DNA from: an uncultured Paracoccaceae bacterium
Lineage (GTDB): Bacteria; Pseudomonadota; Alphaproteobacteria; Rhodobacterales; Rhodobacteraceae
DNA length: 64,000 bases
NCBI GenBank assembly: GCA_947493145.1
Contig: CANLPZ010000002.1
Span: forward strand, 186,001-250,000
Reading direction: 5' to 3'
A program made the translations under genes and the position numbers. Under the pieces are notes generated by a model. It was not told where the DNA came from, did not search any database, and saw nothing but the letters and a program-made list of their open reading frames with translations. Below are positions 34,862 through 45,813 of the stretch, piece by piece (the stretch's first letter is position 1; each line of letters begins with the position of its first letter).

Positions 34862-35016
34862 AATGAAATCGTCCGTGTAAGCGGTCGCGTGACCTAAGGG
34901 GATGTAACAGAGAATTTCACAGGCACACTATGACACAAAAAAAGAGGCAAATTTATGTCTTTGTTCAATTGTTTGCGTTGTGCAACCTATAGGTGTTTTT
35001 GACTTAAGTTTCGATC

Positions 35017-35063
35017 AAAAAACCCCATTTAAAACGAGAAAATCATTCCGTTTCAAATGGGGT
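35017..35063 (-). terminator. carB intrinsic terminator
   Basis: Fifteen-base arms (35022-35036 and 35049-35063) pair with one mismatch around a 12-base loop and are followed on the minus strand by TTTTTT, 36 bases after the carB stop. Confidence 0.88.
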
Positions 35064-35098
35064 GTTAACAGAAGGTTAAAGCGAAAAAGAGAATCACT

Positions 35099-38000
35099 TT
35101 ACGCAGATTGAAGCGGTTTTACGTCGAAATCGCTGTTTTCACGGGCCTTCATAGCCTTCGCTGCGGCGTGGCTTGCGGCCGCAGTGGTGAAATATGGAAT
35201 CTTGTCATACAGGGCGACAGCGCGCATCGATGCACTGTCTTCAACCGCTTGTGCGCCCTCGGTCGTATTCATGACCAAAGAAATTTCACCATTTTTCATC
35301 ACGTCGACAATGTTTGGCCGGCCTTCATAGACCTTGTTCACCAATTCCGCATCGACACCGTTTTCTTTCAGGAACGACGCCGTGCCCGAGGTCGCGACGA
35401 TAACAAAGCCAAGTTCAACCAACGTTTGCGCGGTCTCAACCAATTGCGGAGATTTATCCGCATCTTTGATCGACATGAACACCTTGCCACCTGTTGGCAA
35501 ATTGGTCCCTGCGCCAAGTTGCGCTTTCAAAAACGCCATGGCGAAATCTTTGTCTGCGCCCATGACTTCGCCGGTTGAACGCATTTCTGGTCCAAGGATC
35601 GTATCGACACCTGGGAAACGTGCAAAGGGTAATACGGCCTCTTTCACCGCGAAGGTATCGATCAATGGGTCAATCAGATCAAAGTTCGACAGCGGCTCAC
35701 CCGCCATCACACGCGCGGCAATCGCAGCGATTGGTGACAATACGGCCTTGGCCACGAACGGCACGGTTCGGGACGCGCGTGGGTTGACCTCGATCAGATA
35801 AATAACGTCATCTTTGATCGCGAACTGAACGTTCATTAAACCAACAACGTTCAACGCCTTTGCCAACGCGACAGTTTGTTCTTTCACGCGGTCGATCAGA
35901 TCGCTGGACAAGGAATATGGCGGTAGCGAACAGGCACTGTCGCCGGAATGGACGCCTGCTTCTTCGATGTGTTGCATGATGCCTGCAACGTGAACATCGG
36001 TTCCGTCACACAGCGCATCTACGTCCAATTCGATCGCACCGGATAGGTAGTGATCCAACAACACTGGGCTGTCGCCGGAAACAACAACCGCCTCGGCGAT
36101 GTAGCGTTCCAATTGCCCCATATCGCGCACAATTTCCATCGCACGACCGCCCAATACATACGAGGGTCTGATAACCAGCGGAAATCCGATTTCGTCTGCG
36201 ATTTTAATCGCTTCTTCGTCAGTTGATGCGATCCCGTTGTTCGGCTGTTTTAGCCCAAGATCGTTCACCAAAGCTTGGAACCGTTCACGGTCTTCTGCCC
36301 AGTCAATACTGTCTGGCGATGTGCCAAGGATTGGAATGCCTTCGGATTCTAATGCGTTGGCCAATTTCAACGGTGTCTGACCGCCAAATTGAACAATCAC
36401 ACCATGTAGCGTTCCGTTTTCTTGCTCGACCCGCAATATTTCCATGACATTTTCAAACGTCAAAGGTTCGAAATACAAACGGTCAGAGGTATCATAATCT
36501 GTCGAAACCGTTTCAGGGTTACAGTTGACCATGATGGTTTCATATCCCGCATCTGTGAGTGCGAAACAGGCGTGACAACAGCAATAATCAAATTCGATCC
36601 CTTGGCCGATGCGGTTTGGACCACCGCCCAAAATAACGACTTTTTTCTTGTCGGATGGGCGCGCTTCGCATTCGACCTCGCCCATCATTGGGGCCTCATA
36701 TGTGGAATACATATACGGTGTTTGGGCTTCGAATTCTGCGGCACAGGTGTCGATACGTTTAAACACGGCCTTGACGTTCAGCGCCAAACGGCTGTCGCGG
36801 ATTGATTTTTCTGTGCGGCCAGTGAGTTTTGCCAAACGCGCGTCGGTGAAGCCTAACATTTTAACGCGGCGCATTGCCTCTTCGGTATTTGGCAGATCGT
36901 TTTTGCGCAGCTCATTTTCTGCGTCGACGATTTCACGGATACGAGCAAGAAACCAAGGGTCGAACATCGTGACACCATGGATTTCGTCGTCTGACAATCC
37001 GTGACGCATTGCTTGCGCAATGGTGCGCATACGGTCAGGCGTTTGTTGACTGATCGCTTTGATGACAGCCGTTTTTTCTGGCGCGCCTTCGATTTCGACC
37101 TCGTCAAACCCAGTTAGACCAGACTCCATCGATGCCAGCGCTTTTTGCAGTGACTCATGAATTGTACGGCCGATGGACATAGCCTCGCCCACGGATTTCA
37201 TCGCCGTTGTCAGGTATGGTTCAGATCCTGGGAACTTTTCAAACGCGAATTTTGGGATTTTGGTGACAACATAGTCGATTGTTGGCTCAAACGATGCCGG
37301 TGTGACACCGGTGATGTCGTTGTCCAATTCATCGAGCGTGAAACCAACGGCCAATTTAGCCGCAATTTTCGCAATTGGGAAACCTGTTGCTTTGGAGGCC
37401 AAAGCCGAAGACCGCGACACGCGCGGGTTCATTTCGATCACAACCATACGACCGTCGGCTGGGTTCACGGCCCATTGCACGTTCGATCCACCTGTTTCGA
37501 CGCCGATTTCACGCAAAACGGCGATCGAATGGTTCCGCATGATTTGATATTCTTTGTCTGTAAGCGTCAGGGCAGGGGCCACAGTGATACTGTCGCCTGT
37601 ATGAACGCCCATCGGGTCAACGTTTTCGATGGAACAGACAATGATGGCATTGTCAGCCGTGTCGCGTACGACTTCCATTTCATATTCTTTCCAGCCAAGC
37701 AGCGATTCATCGACCAGAATTTGGTTTACAGGCGACGCGTCCATACCAGTGCGGCAGAAATGTTCATAATCTTCGCGGTTATAGGCAACGCCACCGCCGG
37801 TTCCACCAAGCGTAAAGGCGGGGCGAATAATCGCAGGAAGACCGATTTCATCCAACGCATCCAGCGCAATACGCACACCTTCGTTCAAATCTGTGCTGCC
37901 GTCGTCGTTCTTGGGGGCCGTAACAATCGTTGCCTTTGGATTTTCGATACCCAAACGATCCATGGCTTCGCGGAACAGTTTGCGGTCTTCGGCCATTTCT

Positions 38001-38368
38001 ATGGCATCGCGTTTCGCGCCAATCATTTCGACGTTGAATTTGTCGAGAACACCCATTTCTTCAAGCTCAAGCGATGTGTTCAAACCGGTCTGGCCACCCA
38101 TGGTGGGTAACAAGGCATCGGGCCGTTCTTTTTCGATGATTTTGGCAACGGTTTCGGCCGTAATTGGTTCGATGTATGTCGCGTCCGCCAACCCCGGATC
38201 GGTCATGATCGTCGCAGGGTTGGAGTTTACAAGAATGACGCGGTAGCCTTCTTCGCGCAGCGCTTTACAAGCCTGAGCACCAGAATAGTCAAATTCGCAG
38301 GCTTGGCCGATAACAATAGGCCCCGCTCCGATGATCATGATCGACTTGATGTCGGTTCTCTTCGGCAT
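35099..38368 (-). CDS. carB: Carbamoyl-phosphate synthase large subunit
   Basis: Makes carbamoyl phosphate from bicarbonate, ATP and glutamine-derived ammonia for arginine and pyrimidines. The 1089 residues contain two homologous ATP-grasp halves: first begins [20 protein letters not shown], the second near [20 protein letters not shown]; an MGS-like allosteric domain forms the C-terminus ([20 protein letters not shown]). Start at ATG 38368 is the family start. The small subunit carA is not adjacent. Monocistronic, ended by a strong terminator. Confidence 0.98.
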   Translation of the reverse strand: MPKRTDIKSIMIIGAGPIVIGQACEFDYSGAQACKALREEGYRVILVNSNPATIMTDPGLADATYIEPITAETVAKIIEKERPDALLPTMGGQTGLNTSLELEEMGVLDKFNVEMIGAKRDAIEMAEDRKLFREAMDRLGIENPKATIVTAPKNDDGSTDLNEGVRIALDALDEIGLPAIIRPAFTLGGTGGGVAYNREDYEHFCRTGMDASPVNQILVDESLLGWKEYEMEVVRDTADNAIIVCSIENVDPMGVHTGDSITVAPALTLTDKEYQIMRNHSIAVLREIGVETGGSNVQWAVNPADGRMVVIEMNPRVSRSSALASKATGFPIAKIAAKLAVGFTLDELDNDITGVTPASFEPTIDYVVTKIPKFAFEKFPGSEPYLTTAMKSVGEAMSIGRTIHESLQKALASMESGLTGFDEVEIEGAPEKTAVIKAISQQTPDRMRTIAQAMRHGLSDDEIHGVTMFDPWFLARIREIVDAENELRKNDLPNTEEAMRRVKMLGFTDARLAKLTGRTEKSIRDSRLALNVKAVFKRIDTCAAEFEAQTPYMYSTYEAPMMGEVECEARPSDKKKVVILGGGPNRIGQGIEFDYCCCHACFALTDAGYETIMVNCNPETVSTDYDTSDRLYFEPLTFENVMEILRVEQENGTLHGVIVQFGGQTPLKLANALESEGIPILGTSPDSIDWAEDRERFQALVNDLGLKQPNNGIASTDEEAIKIADEIGFPLVIRPSYVLGGRAMEIVRDMGQLERYIAEAVVVSGDSPVLLDHYLSGAIELDVDALCDGTDVHVAGIMQHIEEAGVHSGDSACSLPPYSLSSDLIDRVKEQTVALAKALNVVGLMNVQFAIKDDVIYLIEVNPRASRTVPFVAKAVLSPIAAIAARVMAGEPLSNFDLIDPLIDTFAVKEAVLPFARFPGVDTILGPEMRSTGEVMGADKDFAMAFLKAQLGAGTNLPTGGKVFMSIKDADKSPQLVETAQTLVELGFVIVATSGTASFLKENGVDAELVNKVYEGRPNIVDVMKNGEISLVMNTTEGAQAVEDSASMRAVALYDKIPYFTTAAASHAAAKAMKARENSDFDVKPLQSA

Positions 38369-38599
38369 GGCAGCGCCCCTTATATATCTGTGTGCATCTG
38401 TTCGGTTGATCCCATTCAACCAAATTGTCGTGGGTTATACTTATCGAGGATGCGCTTGCAAGGGGGGAAGAAGTGGATTTTTACGGAAAATCGCTTGGAT
38501 TACGTGGCAATGAGCCATCCCAGTTCGCATCCGTCGCAAAATGGGACTTTTCTTGACGCGTATGGGTGTATATCGCTGGCTGAAATAAAGGCGAATTTC

Positions 38600-39718
38600 G
38601 TGCGTATATTCTTTGATCATGGACCCACCGGCCCCGCGACGGGGTTTGATGCACCTAAACGTGTCATTACGGCACGCGAATTGGGCGACGTCGAAGCCGC
38701 GCTGGCCGAATTGGACCGCGCAGTCGCTGATGGTTTTTGGGTTGCGGGGTTTGCGTCGTATGAGCTTGGTTATGCGCTTGAAGAAAAATTGCACGACCAT
38801 ATGCCCGATCAACGCCGCGTCCCGCTTTTGAATTTTGGGGTGTATGATCATCCACGCGAAATGACGAATGAAACGGGCAATGTGACATTGTCAGAATTCG
38901 TACCACGTTGGACCGAAACGCACTATTCCAACCAATTTGAACAGCTCGCCGAATTTATTCGTGCGGGGGATGTGTATCAGGGGAATTTGACCTTTGCCTT
39001 GGATGCAACCTGTTCTGGATCGGGGCAGGCGATTTATTCGGCGCTCAGCGAGGTGCAACAGGTCGGGTACGGCGCGTTGGTCGAAGATGTCGATGGCATC
39101 GATATTTTGTGCCGATCACCTGAGTTGTTTTTCAAAACCGACAAAAACGGACATATTCAAACCCGCCCGATGAAAGGGACATTGCCGGTCGCACTGCCAA
39201 AGATTGATAATCTGGTTGAAAATCAGCGGCGGCGTGATTGGCTTGCGACAGATGTCAAAAACCGCGCTGAAAATTTGATGATTGTGGATTTGTTGCGCAA
39301 CGACATAAGCCGCGTTTGCAAAGTTGGATCGGTTAAGGTTCCGGAACTGTTTAAGGTCGAAACCTATGCCACGGTGCACCAAATGACGTCCTTGATTGTT
39401 GGGGATTTGGTCGATGAAACGGGATTGGGCGACATTTTCCGTGCGTTATACCCATGCGGATCAATTACCGGCGCGCCAAAAGTGCGTGCCATGGAAATTT
39501 TGTCAGACTTAGAAGATGGCGCACGTGATGTGTATTGCGGAACGATCGGTTGGGCGGCGCCAGACGGGTCATCCCAGTTTAACGTCGCTATTCGCAGCCT
39601 TTTGTTGCAAGACGGAAAGGCGACGTTAAATGTTGGTGGTGGCGTTGTGTATGACAGCACAGCCGCATCGGAATATGAGGAAGCGCTATGGAAAGCGTCC
39701 TTCGCAAAGCTACAATAG
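38600..39718 (+). CDS. pabB: Aminodeoxychorismate synthase component I
   Basis: Chorismate-binding enzyme that aminates chorismate to ADC, the precursor of p-aminobenzoate and folate. The signature CGSITGAPKVRAMEIL with its active-site Lys, and AENLMIVDLLRNDI, are present. I choose GTG 38600 (VRIFFDHGPTG), with AAGG eight bases upstream, giving 372 residues; an ATG at 38510 would extend it by 30. The 231-base gap from carB contains the inverted repeat GGTTGA/TCAACC at 38404-38421. It overlaps pabC by 31 bases. Confidence 0.92.
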   Translation: MRIFFDHGPTGPATGFDAPKRVITARELGDVEAALAELDRAVADGFWVAGFASYELGYALEEKLHDHMPDQRRVPLLNFGVYDHPREMTNETGNVTLSEFVPRWTETHYSNQFEQLAEFIRAGDVYQGNLTFALDATCSGSGQAIYSALSEVQQVGYGALVEDVDGIDILCRSPELFFKTDKNGHIQTRPMKGTLPVALPKIDNLVENQRRRDWLATDVKNRAENLMIVDLLRNDISRVCKVGSVKVPELFKVETYATVHQMTSLIVGDLVDETGLGDIFRALYPCGSITGAPKVRAMEILSDLEDGARDVYCGTIGWAAPDGSSQFNVAIRSLLLQDGKATLNVGGGVVYDSTAASEYEEALWKASFAKLQ

Positions 39719-40344
39719 ACAGGGTGCCAGACGGCACCAAAGTGATCGAAACCTTTGGGTTTACATTGGAACGCGGGTATTGCGGTTTGCCGCAGCATTT
39801 GGATCGGATGCAAAAAACCGCACAGGCGCTGGGTTACCCGTTTGATTTAGACCGTGCGATGCTGGCGACGGCGGTGCATGTGTTTGACCGCGATCATCGT
39901 TGCCGGCTTACCCTAGATGCGGCTGGCGAATTTGAATTTTCCGCAACGCCGTTTGCGCCAACTTCGGGCGTTTGGTCGGTGGCGGTTGCATCTGAAACGC
40001 TATGTTCAGGCGATGTGTGGCTGACGCACAAAACAACCAATCGCGCGATATACGACACTGCGCGCGCGAATTTGCCGACCGGAATTGATGAGCTGATTTT
40101 TTTCAATGAACGCGATGAGCTGTGCGAGGGGACAATTACGAATGTGATTGTCGAACGTGGCGATGGAACGTTTGTCACGCCTCCGTTGCGTTGTGGCCTA
40201 TTACCTGGTGTTGGCCGAGCGTGCGAAATTGCCAAAGGAAACGTCGAGGTCGGGCGAGTTTCCCGCGCGGATTTGAAAAACGCGGCACGGCTTTGGTTGG
40301 TTAATTCGTTGCGCGGGCGAATTGCAGCAAAGCTGATGGGTTAA
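39688..40344 (+). CDS. pabC: Aminodeoxychorismate lyase-like class IV aminotransferase
   Basis: A 218-residue PLP enzyme. Lys115 in LTHKTTNR should bind PLP, and Glu147 in [12 protein letters not shown] is the family's conserved glutamate. With pabB it would release p-aminobenzoate and pyruvate from ADC. It is shorter than typical PabC (about 270) but begins with the usual [10 protein letters not shown], so it is probably the compact form found in this group. Its start lies 31 bases inside pabB. Confidence 0.88.
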   Translation: MESVLRKATIDRVPDGTKVIETFGFTLERGYCGLPQHLDRMQKTAQALGYPFDLDRAMLATAVHVFDRDHRCRLTLDAAGEFEFSATPFAPTSGVWSVAVASETLCSGDVWLTHKTTNRAIYDTARANLPTGIDELIFFNERDELCEGTITNVIVERGDGTFVTPPLRCGLLPGVGRACEIAKGNVEVGRVSRADLKNAARLWLVNSLRGRIAAKLMG

Positions 40345-40427
40345 ACCGGCCTGTTCCACTTGACATTAAGCTGAACCTGCGGTGTACCCGCAGGGTAATT
40401 TTCACTGGTCTTGGAAAGGCTATTCTC

Positions 40428-42281
40428 GTGCATGCATATCGCAGTCATACTTGTGCTGATCTGAACAAATCTAACGTTGGCGAAAATGTTCGTCTGTCCG
40501 GTTGGGTGCACCGCGTGCGCGACCACGGCGGATTGTTGTTTATCGACCTGCGCGATCACTATGGCATTACCCAAGTCATGGCCGATCCAGACAGCCCCGT
40601 GTTTTCCGAGATTGAAAAAGTCCGCTCTGAATGGTGTATCCGTATTGATGGCAACGTCATGGCGCGTGATGAAAGCCTTGTGAACGAGAAAATTTCAACG
40701 GGTGAAATCGAAGTCTTCATTCGCGATATCGAGGTTTTGGGTGCGGCTGATGAATTGCCGCTGATGGTCTTTGGTGATCAAGAATACCCCGAAGAAACGC
40801 GCCTAAAGTACCGCTATTTGGACCTGCGTCGCGAAAAGCTGCAAAACAACATGAAACTGCGTTCTGATGTTGTTGCCTCGATCCGCAAACGCATGTGGGA
40901 TCAAAATTTTCGTGAATATCAAACGCCGATCATTACGTCATCGTCGCCCGAAGGTGCGCGCGATTTCTTGATCCCGTCACGTTTGCATCCGGGCAAGTTT
41001 TATGCGCTGCCACAGGCCCCGCAACAGTTCAAACAGCTGATCATGGTGTCGGGTTACGACAAGTATTTCCAAGTCGCCCCCTGTTTCCGCGACGAGGACC
41101 CGCGTGCGGACCGTTCACCAACGGATTTTTACCAGCTCGACCTTGAGATGTCGTTTGTAGAACAACAAGACGTGTTTGACACGATCCAGCCCGTTCTAAC
41201 CGGAATTTTCGAAGAATTCGGTGGCGGCAAAAAAGTCGATCAAACGTGGGAACAGATTTCCTATCGTGATGCGGCGCTTTGGTATGGATCGGATAAGCCC
41301 GATTTGCGCAACCCGATCAAAATGCAAGTGGTCTCTGACCACTTCCGCGATTCTGGATTTGCGATTTTTGCAAAGCTCTTGGAACAAGAGGGCACGGAAA
41401 TTCGCGCAATTCCTGCACCAACGGGCGGTTCGCGGAAATTCTGTGACCGGATGAACGCCTTTGCGCAGAAAGAAGGTTTGCCTGGAATGGGGTATATCTT
41501 CTGGCGGAAACAATCGCCTGACAGTATCGCGCAGGAACGCGGCATCACGGTGAAAGAAGTCAATGCGCTGATCAAATCTGGTGAGATCGTTTTGGGTAAC
41601 GAAGCGGCTGGCCCATTGGCCAAAAACATCGGTCCTGAGCGAACAGAAGCCATTCGCCAACAACTTGGTCTGGATGTTGGCGATGCGGCGTTTTTCTTGG
41701 GCGGAAAACCCAAGGCGTTCGAAGGCGTCGCTGGTAAGGCCCGAAACGTCATCGGTGATGAGCTGGGTCTGACCGACAAAGACCGTTTTGCATTCGCTTG
41801 GATCGTGGATTTCCCGATCTACGAACAAGACGAAGAAACCGGCAAAATCGATTTCGAACACAACCCGTTTTCTATGCCTCAGGGCGGAATGGACGCGCTG
41901 AACGGCGATCCGCTCAAGGTGTTGGGATATCAATATGACTTGGCGTGTAACGGGTATGAATTGGTATCGGGTGCCATCCGTAACCACCGCCCTGAAATCA
42001 TGTTCAAAGCTTTTGAAATTGCTGGATACGGCAAGGAAGAAGTCGAAAAACGTTTCGGCGGCATGGTCAACGCCTTCCAATACGGCGCCCCACCCCACGG
42101 TGGCTGTGCCGCTGGTATCGACCGCATCGTGATGTTGCTGGCCGAAGAGGCAAACATCCGCGAGGTCATCATGTTCCCGATGAACCAACGTGCCGAAGAT
42201 CTGATGATGGGCGCGCCGAACGAGCCAATGAACGAACAGCTTCGTGAATTGTCTTTGCGGGTTATCGATCCAGAAACGTAA
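40428..42281 (+). CDS. aspS: Aspartyl-tRNA synthetase
   Basis: Class II synthetase charging tRNA-Asp (in many Alphaproteobacteria also tRNA-Asn). Start is GTG 40428, giving MHAYRSHTC, the family N-terminus. The anticodon-binding OB fold, motif 2 ([20 protein letters not shown]) and motif 3 (GIDRIVML) are intact. At 617 residues it is about 25 longer than the Rhodobacter proteins I remember; the excess appears to be a helix-like segment near residues 365-390 ([20 protein letters not shown]) in the GAD-domain region. Overlaps the DUF1993 gene by one base. Confidence 0.97.
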   Translation: MHAYRSHTCADLNKSNVGENVRLSGWVHRVRDHGGLLFIDLRDHYGITQVMADPDSPVFSEIEKVRSEWCIRIDGNVMARDESLVNEKISTGEIEVFIRDIEVLGAADELPLMVFGDQEYPEETRLKYRYLDLRREKLQNNMKLRSDVVASIRKRMWDQNFREYQTPIITSSSPEGARDFLIPSRLHPGKFYALPQAPQQFKQLIMVSGYDKYFQVAPCFRDEDPRADRSPTDFYQLDLEMSFVEQQDVFDTIQPVLTGIFEEFGGGKKVDQTWEQISYRDAALWYGSDKPDLRNPIKMQVVSDHFRDSGFAIFAKLLEQEGTEIRAIPAPTGGSRKFCDRMNAFAQKEGLPGMGYIFWRKQSPDSIAQERGITVKEVNALIKSGEIVLGNEAAGPLAKNIGPERTEAIRQQLGLDVGDAAFFLGGKPKAFEGVAGKARNVIGDELGLTDKDRFAFAWIVDFPIYEQDEETGKIDFEHNPFSMPQGGMDALNGDPLKVLGYQYDLACNGYELVSGAIRNHRPEIMFKAFEIAGYGKEEVEKRFGGMVNAFQYGAPPHGGCAAGIDRIVMLLAEEANIREVIMFPMNQRAEDLMMGAPNEPMNEQLRELSLRVIDPET

Positions 42282-42772
42282 TGTATCAGCGCGCTGTACA
42301 AGTCGCGTTGAACGGTTTAACCCGTGCCGAACATTTGGCGCGGGTTGCGCAAACCTCTGAAATTTCAGGGATTTGGTCCGCGACATTAGCGGATGACATG
42401 TTTCCACTGGAAACACAGTTGCGGATTGCAGTTGGGTTCACACTACGCGCCTGTTTGCCGCTGGTGGGAGAAAGTGTTCCCGCCCCCGACGAGAGCATTA
42501 CATTATTCCAAGCGGTTAATAACGCTCGGAAAACCTTGAATGCGTTGTCGCCAGAAATGTTCGCGGGTGCAGCAGATCGGCAGATCGCGCACAAAGCCGG
42601 ATTTGCAGATGTTTCCCAAACTGGCGTCGAATACTTAGATCAGTTTGCAATTCCAAACATGTGGTTTCATCTGTCCGCAGCTTACATGATTTTGCGGTCT
42701 CATGGCGTTGCAGTTGGAAAGGCCGATTTTGACGGCGTCCATGGGTATCCGGCCGGATTCAGCTGGGTTTAA
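42281..42772 (+). CDS. DUF1993 family protein
   Basis: A 163-residue protein of DUF1993, related in fold to DinB-like four-helix bundles. Typical parts are the hydrophobic LRIAVGFTLRACLPLVGE and NMWFHLSAAYMILRSHGV. Function unknown. Its ATG uses the last base of the aspS stop (TAATG), indicating cotranslation. Confidence 0.82.
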   Translation: MYQRAVQVALNGLTRAEHLARVAQTSEISGIWSATLADDMFPLETQLRIAVGFTLRACLPLVGESVPAPDESITLFQAVNNARKTLNALSPEMFAGAADRQIAHKAGFADVSQTGVEYLDQFAIPNMWFHLSAAYMILRSHGVAVGKADFDGVHGYPAGFSWV

Positions 42773-42855
42773 CCTTGCTGCGCAAGAAGTCGCGAAAGCC
42801 GTTAAGCATCTTAAAAAATACTGAATCACGACCGCAATCTTGCTATGGTTTCGAC

Positions 42856-42881
42856 TGAGAGTTGGCGTTCTCAAGTATAAT
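42856..42881 (+). promoter_or_regulatory. Promoter/operator upstream of DUF1800-DUF1501 genes
   Basis: A perfect TATAAT (42876-42881) is preceded by the dyad TGAGA-N8-TCTCA (42856-42873), placed where a -35 would be. No good TTGACA is seen, so activator-dependent or repressed transcription is possible. Confidence 0.45.
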
Positions 42882-42918
42882 GAAAGCGACAACAAGTGCA
42901 GGATCGTAAGGAACCGGA

Positions 42919-44301
42919 ATGAATTTTGACCCTTTAGTTGCGGAAAAACGGTTTGGGACGGGTCTTTCACCTCATATTGTACCGCCCAAGTCTGTTGATC
43001 ATATGCTGGAAATGCTGGCAGGTGACGACGGTATGGCACGACGATTTGTGATCCCATCGTTTGACAAAATGCGGCCCCAACCCTTGAAAATTGCGCAATT
43101 GGGGCGTGAAAAACGCAAGGCGCGCGGAACCGATAAATTTGAAAGCGCCTCTGACGCAGTTCGAAACATAAACCGCGATATTCGGAATCGAAGGTTGGAA
43201 AACCTTAAATTCACTATGGGGCGTGGGATTGTAACACAGGATGGGTTTCGCGAACGATTGACGCAGTTTTGGAGCGATCATTTCACGACAATTGCAAAAG
43301 CGGGTCAATTTTCGCATCTGATTTCCTCAGCGATTGAGGACACAATCCGACCGAATTTGACGGGAAAATTCTCAACCATGTTACGGGCTGCGGTTTTGCA
43401 CCCCGTAATGTTGGGCTATCTGGACCAAATTTCTTCTGTTGGACCAAATAGCGAGCTGGGGAAGCGAAAAAACAACGGCCTTAATGAAAACCTTGCGCGC
43501 GAGATTTTGGAATTACACAGCTTAGGCGTTGGGGGCGGATATACCCAAACGGATGTGCGCCAATTTGCAGAACTTTTGACCGGTTTGCGTTACACTGTTT
43601 GGCGCGGGTTTCGGTTTGATGAACGTGCCGCCGAACCTGGGGCAGAGGTCGTATTGGGGAAAAGCTACGGTGGGGAGGGACCGGCGTCGATTTCCGACAT
43701 CTACGATGCATTGGATGATATTGCTGCACATCCGGATACAGCCCGTTATATCGCGCAGAAATTGGCCGTTCATTTTGTTTCGGACACACCCAATCCAGAT
43801 TTGGTTGCTGCTATGGCGGTGCGTTTCCAAAAAACCGACGGCGACTTGATGGCTGTATATGAAATGATGCTGGCACATCCGGCGGCTTGGGGCGTCCCGC
43901 TGTCAAAGGCGCGTCAGCCTTTTGACTTTATGGTTGCCGCGTTTCGCGCTCTTGGTGTGACTGAAAAAGATGTTAAATCTTATAGTTCGCGCCGAATGTT
44001 GCGCAATATTTCCCGCCCTTTGCGGGCCATGGGGCAATCGTGGCAATTGCCAACCGGCCCAGATGGATGGCCAGAACAGGCGGATCATTGGATCACACCC
44101 CAAGGGATCGCAGCGCGCATTCAATGGTCAATTGGTCTGGCACAAGAAATGGGTGGTGCGGCCCCAGATCCGCGTCAATTTGTGTTTGATGCGCTGGGAC
44201 CAAATGCGGCACCCGAGGTTCAGTTTGCCGCCGCATCAGCCGAAATTAAACAAGAGGCGATTGGTATCATACTTTCGTCGCCTCAATTCCAGCGGAGGTA
44301 A
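42919..44301 (+). CDS. DUF1800-domain protein
   Basis: A 460-residue member of DUF1800, proteins usually encoded beside DUF1501 proteins, as here. Family features: an N-terminal RFGTGLSP segment, FWSDHFT, DNISSVGPNS-like LDQISSVGPNSELGKRK, the strongly conserved GLNENLAREILELHSLGV, and YTQTDVRQFAELLTG. Unlike many relatives there is no obvious signal peptide. The function is not established. The stop is four bases before the DUF1501 start codon. Confidence 0.9.
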   Translation: MNFDPLVAEKRFGTGLSPHIVPPKSVDHMLEMLAGDDGMARRFVIPSFDKMRPQPLKIAQLGREKRKARGTDKFESASDAVRNINRDIRNRRLENLKFTMGRGIVTQDGFRERLTQFWSDHFTTIAKAGQFSHLISSAIEDTIRPNLTGKFSTMLRAAVLHPVMLGYLDQISSVGPNSELGKRKNNGLNENLAREILELHSLGVGGGYTQTDVRQFAELLTGLRYTVWRGFRFDERAAEPGAEVVLGKSYGGEGPASISDIYDALDDIAAHPDTARYIAQKLAVHFVSDTPNPDLVAAMAVRFQKTDGDLMAVYEMMLAHPAAWGVPLSKARQPFDFMVAAFRALGVTEKDVKSYSSRRMLRNISRPLRAMGQSWQLPTGPDGWPEQADHWITPQGIAARIQWSIGLAQEMGGAAPDPRQFVFDALGPNAAPEVQFAAASAEIKQEAIGIILSSPQFQRR

Positions 44302-44305
44302 TGAA

Positions 44306-45526
44306 ATGGATCGACGTGATTTTATGCTCCGCTCTTTGGCGCTGGGGTGTTCTGCGGCCGCGAGCCCACTTGTGACACCTGTCGCTTTGGCTTCGGCCCC
44401 GTGGGATAATCGTTTGGTTGTTTTGATTTTGCGCGGCGGGATGGATGGATTGGATGTGGTGCAACCCTACGGGGATCGCGACATGTCTGGATTGCGTCCG
44501 AACTTAAAAGTTGGCGAGGCCGGACATGCGCATGATCTTGACGGGTTCTTTTCGTTGCACAATGGCCTTGGGTCACTGATGCCACTATGGACCAAGGGCG
44601 AACTTGGTTTTGCGCATGCGGTTTCGACGCCGTATCGTGATAAACGCAGCCATTTCGACGGACAGGATTTGTTAGAGGCGGGGACAGTTTCGCTTGGCGG
44701 AACCACGCAAAACGACGGGTGGTTGAACCGTATGCTTGGCCGCGTTCCGGGTGTTCAGGCGGAAACGACTTATGCGATTGGGATCGAACAGATGCTTTTG
44801 ACCAAAGGGCGCGCACCGGCGTCAAGTTGGTCGCCGGAGGTCTCGTTCGAACTTAGTGCCCAAGCACAGCGTTTGTTGGAATTGGTGTACCATGATGACC
44901 CGCTTTATCGCGCAGCTGCGGCTGAAGCGATTGCCATCGCAAGCGATTTGGAAATGAGCCAAGATCTGGACGCAGAAACCGCTGACATGATGTCGTCGAA
45001 TGCCGAGATGATGCAGCCTGTCGGCAAGGGCGGTAGCCATCGAAAACTGGCTGAATTTGCGGCGTCTCGGTTGCGCGGTCACACACGGATCGCAGCATTT
45101 TCAATTGGTGGTTGGGACACCCACCAAACGCAATCTCGGTTTATTGAACGTCCTTTGAAAACCCTTTCTGATACAATTCTAACTTTACGCGCTGGGCTTG
45201 GCGACGTTTGGGGGAAAACGGCCGTTATTGCGATGACGGAATTTGGGCGCACGGCGCGTGAAAACGGGTCGAAAGGAACTGATCACGGAACAGGCGGCGC
45301 GATGGTTTTCGCGGGCGGTGCGATACGTGGTGGTCAGGTAATATCCGAATGGCCTGGATTAAAAGAAAGTGAACTTTATGCCGGTCGCGATCTTATGCCA
45401 ACGCGTGATGTACGGGCGCATGCGGCATGGATGATGCGCGGGCTGTTCGGCATTTCAAACAGTGATTTAGAACGGGTTGTTTTCCCTGATCTTGAAATGG
45501 GAAACGATCCGAAAATTCTGCTTTAG
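44306..45526 (+). CDS. DUF1501-domain protein with Tat signal
   Basis: A 406-residue DUF1501 protein, a family with an alkaline-phosphatase/sulfatase-like fold. The N-terminus MDRRDFMLRSLALGCSAAAS is a twin-arginine signal, so the protein should be exported folded. Core motifs are VVLILRGGMDGLDVV, RDKRSHFDGQDLLE, FSIGGWDTHQTQ and MTEFGRTARENGSKGTDHG. Start is ATG 44306 after GGAGGT; the frame's longer upstream part lies within the DUF1800 gene. Probably acts with the DUF1800 protein in the periplasm, on an unknown substrate. Confidence 0.92.
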   Translation: MDRRDFMLRSLALGCSAAASPLVTPVALASAPWDNRLVVLILRGGMDGLDVVQPYGDRDMSGLRPNLKVGEAGHAHDLDGFFSLHNGLGSLMPLWTKGELGFAHAVSTPYRDKRSHFDGQDLLEAGTVSLGGTTQNDGWLNRMLGRVPGVQAETTYAIGIEQMLLTKGRAPASSWSPEVSFELSAQAQRLLELVYHDDPLYRAAAAEAIAIASDLEMSQDLDAETADMMSSNAEMMQPVGKGGSHRKLAEFAASRLRGHTRIAAFSIGGWDTHQTQSRFIERPLKTLSDTILTLRAGLGDVWGKTAVIAMTEFGRTARENGSKGTDHGTGGAMVFAGGAIRGGQVISEWPGLKESELYAGRDLMPTRDVRAHAAWMMRGLFGISNSDLERVVFPDLEMGNDPKILL

Positions 45527-45530
45527 AAAT

Positions 45531-45704
45531 TTAAAAAACCGTTTCTGTACGCGGGGCGGTATCAACGGCGATTGTGGCATTCGGTGGCAAGACGGTGCCG
45601 ACAATTGCAGCGGTTAGCATGGCGCATCCGACACCGAAAACCAGCCATTCCATGGCAGAATTGCGTGATGTGTTCACTGGAATTTTGTCAATCAATTTCC
45701 CCAT
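45531..45704 (-). CDS. Small membrane protein, 57 residues
   Basis: One predicted transmembrane helix (MEWLVFGVGCAMLTAAIVGT) with a short basic N-terminus and a soluble tail. Start ATG 45704 has GGAG eight bases upstream; an in-frame ATG at 45740 would add 12 residues. No family recognised. The design resembles Flp-associated or other single-helix envelope peptides, but no pilus genes are nearby. Convergent with the DUF1501 gene, four bases apart. Confidence 0.6.
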   Translation of the reverse strand: MGKLIDKIPVNTSRNSAMEWLVFGVGCAMLTAAIVGTVLPPNATIAVDTAPRTETVF

Positions 45705-45813
45705 TTTCAGCAGCTCCAACGGTTTTCCTTCCTTATTCATCTAAGTCGCGAATGAGGCGGAAGTTAGGAGTCACCGTGCCAGTATTACGGCCTTTTTACT
45801 GGGTGTGATCAGG

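Larger units (their letters stand above)
34738..35098. other. 361-bp gene-free region with two minus-strand terminators
   Basis: Contains the carB terminator (35017-35063) and a second independent terminator (34831-34861), with about 155 bases between them that have no protein-coding look. A small RNA or a regulated leader for the FabH2-like gene could lie here; tandem terminators are the simple explanation. Confidence 0.5.

Noticed and set aside
37157..38110. 317-codon open frame antisense to carB
   Set aside because: Fully inside carB on the other strand; low-complexity Cys/Phe/Arg-rich product with no family look. A codon-structure shadow.
41196..42416. 406-codon open frame antisense to aspS
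   Set aside because: Complement of a highly conserved synthetase; product shows no domain and spans into DUF1993 antisense.
43970..44305. Upstream extension of the DUF1501 gene
   Set aside because: Lies within the DUF1800 coding region in another frame and would destroy the N-terminal Tat signal.
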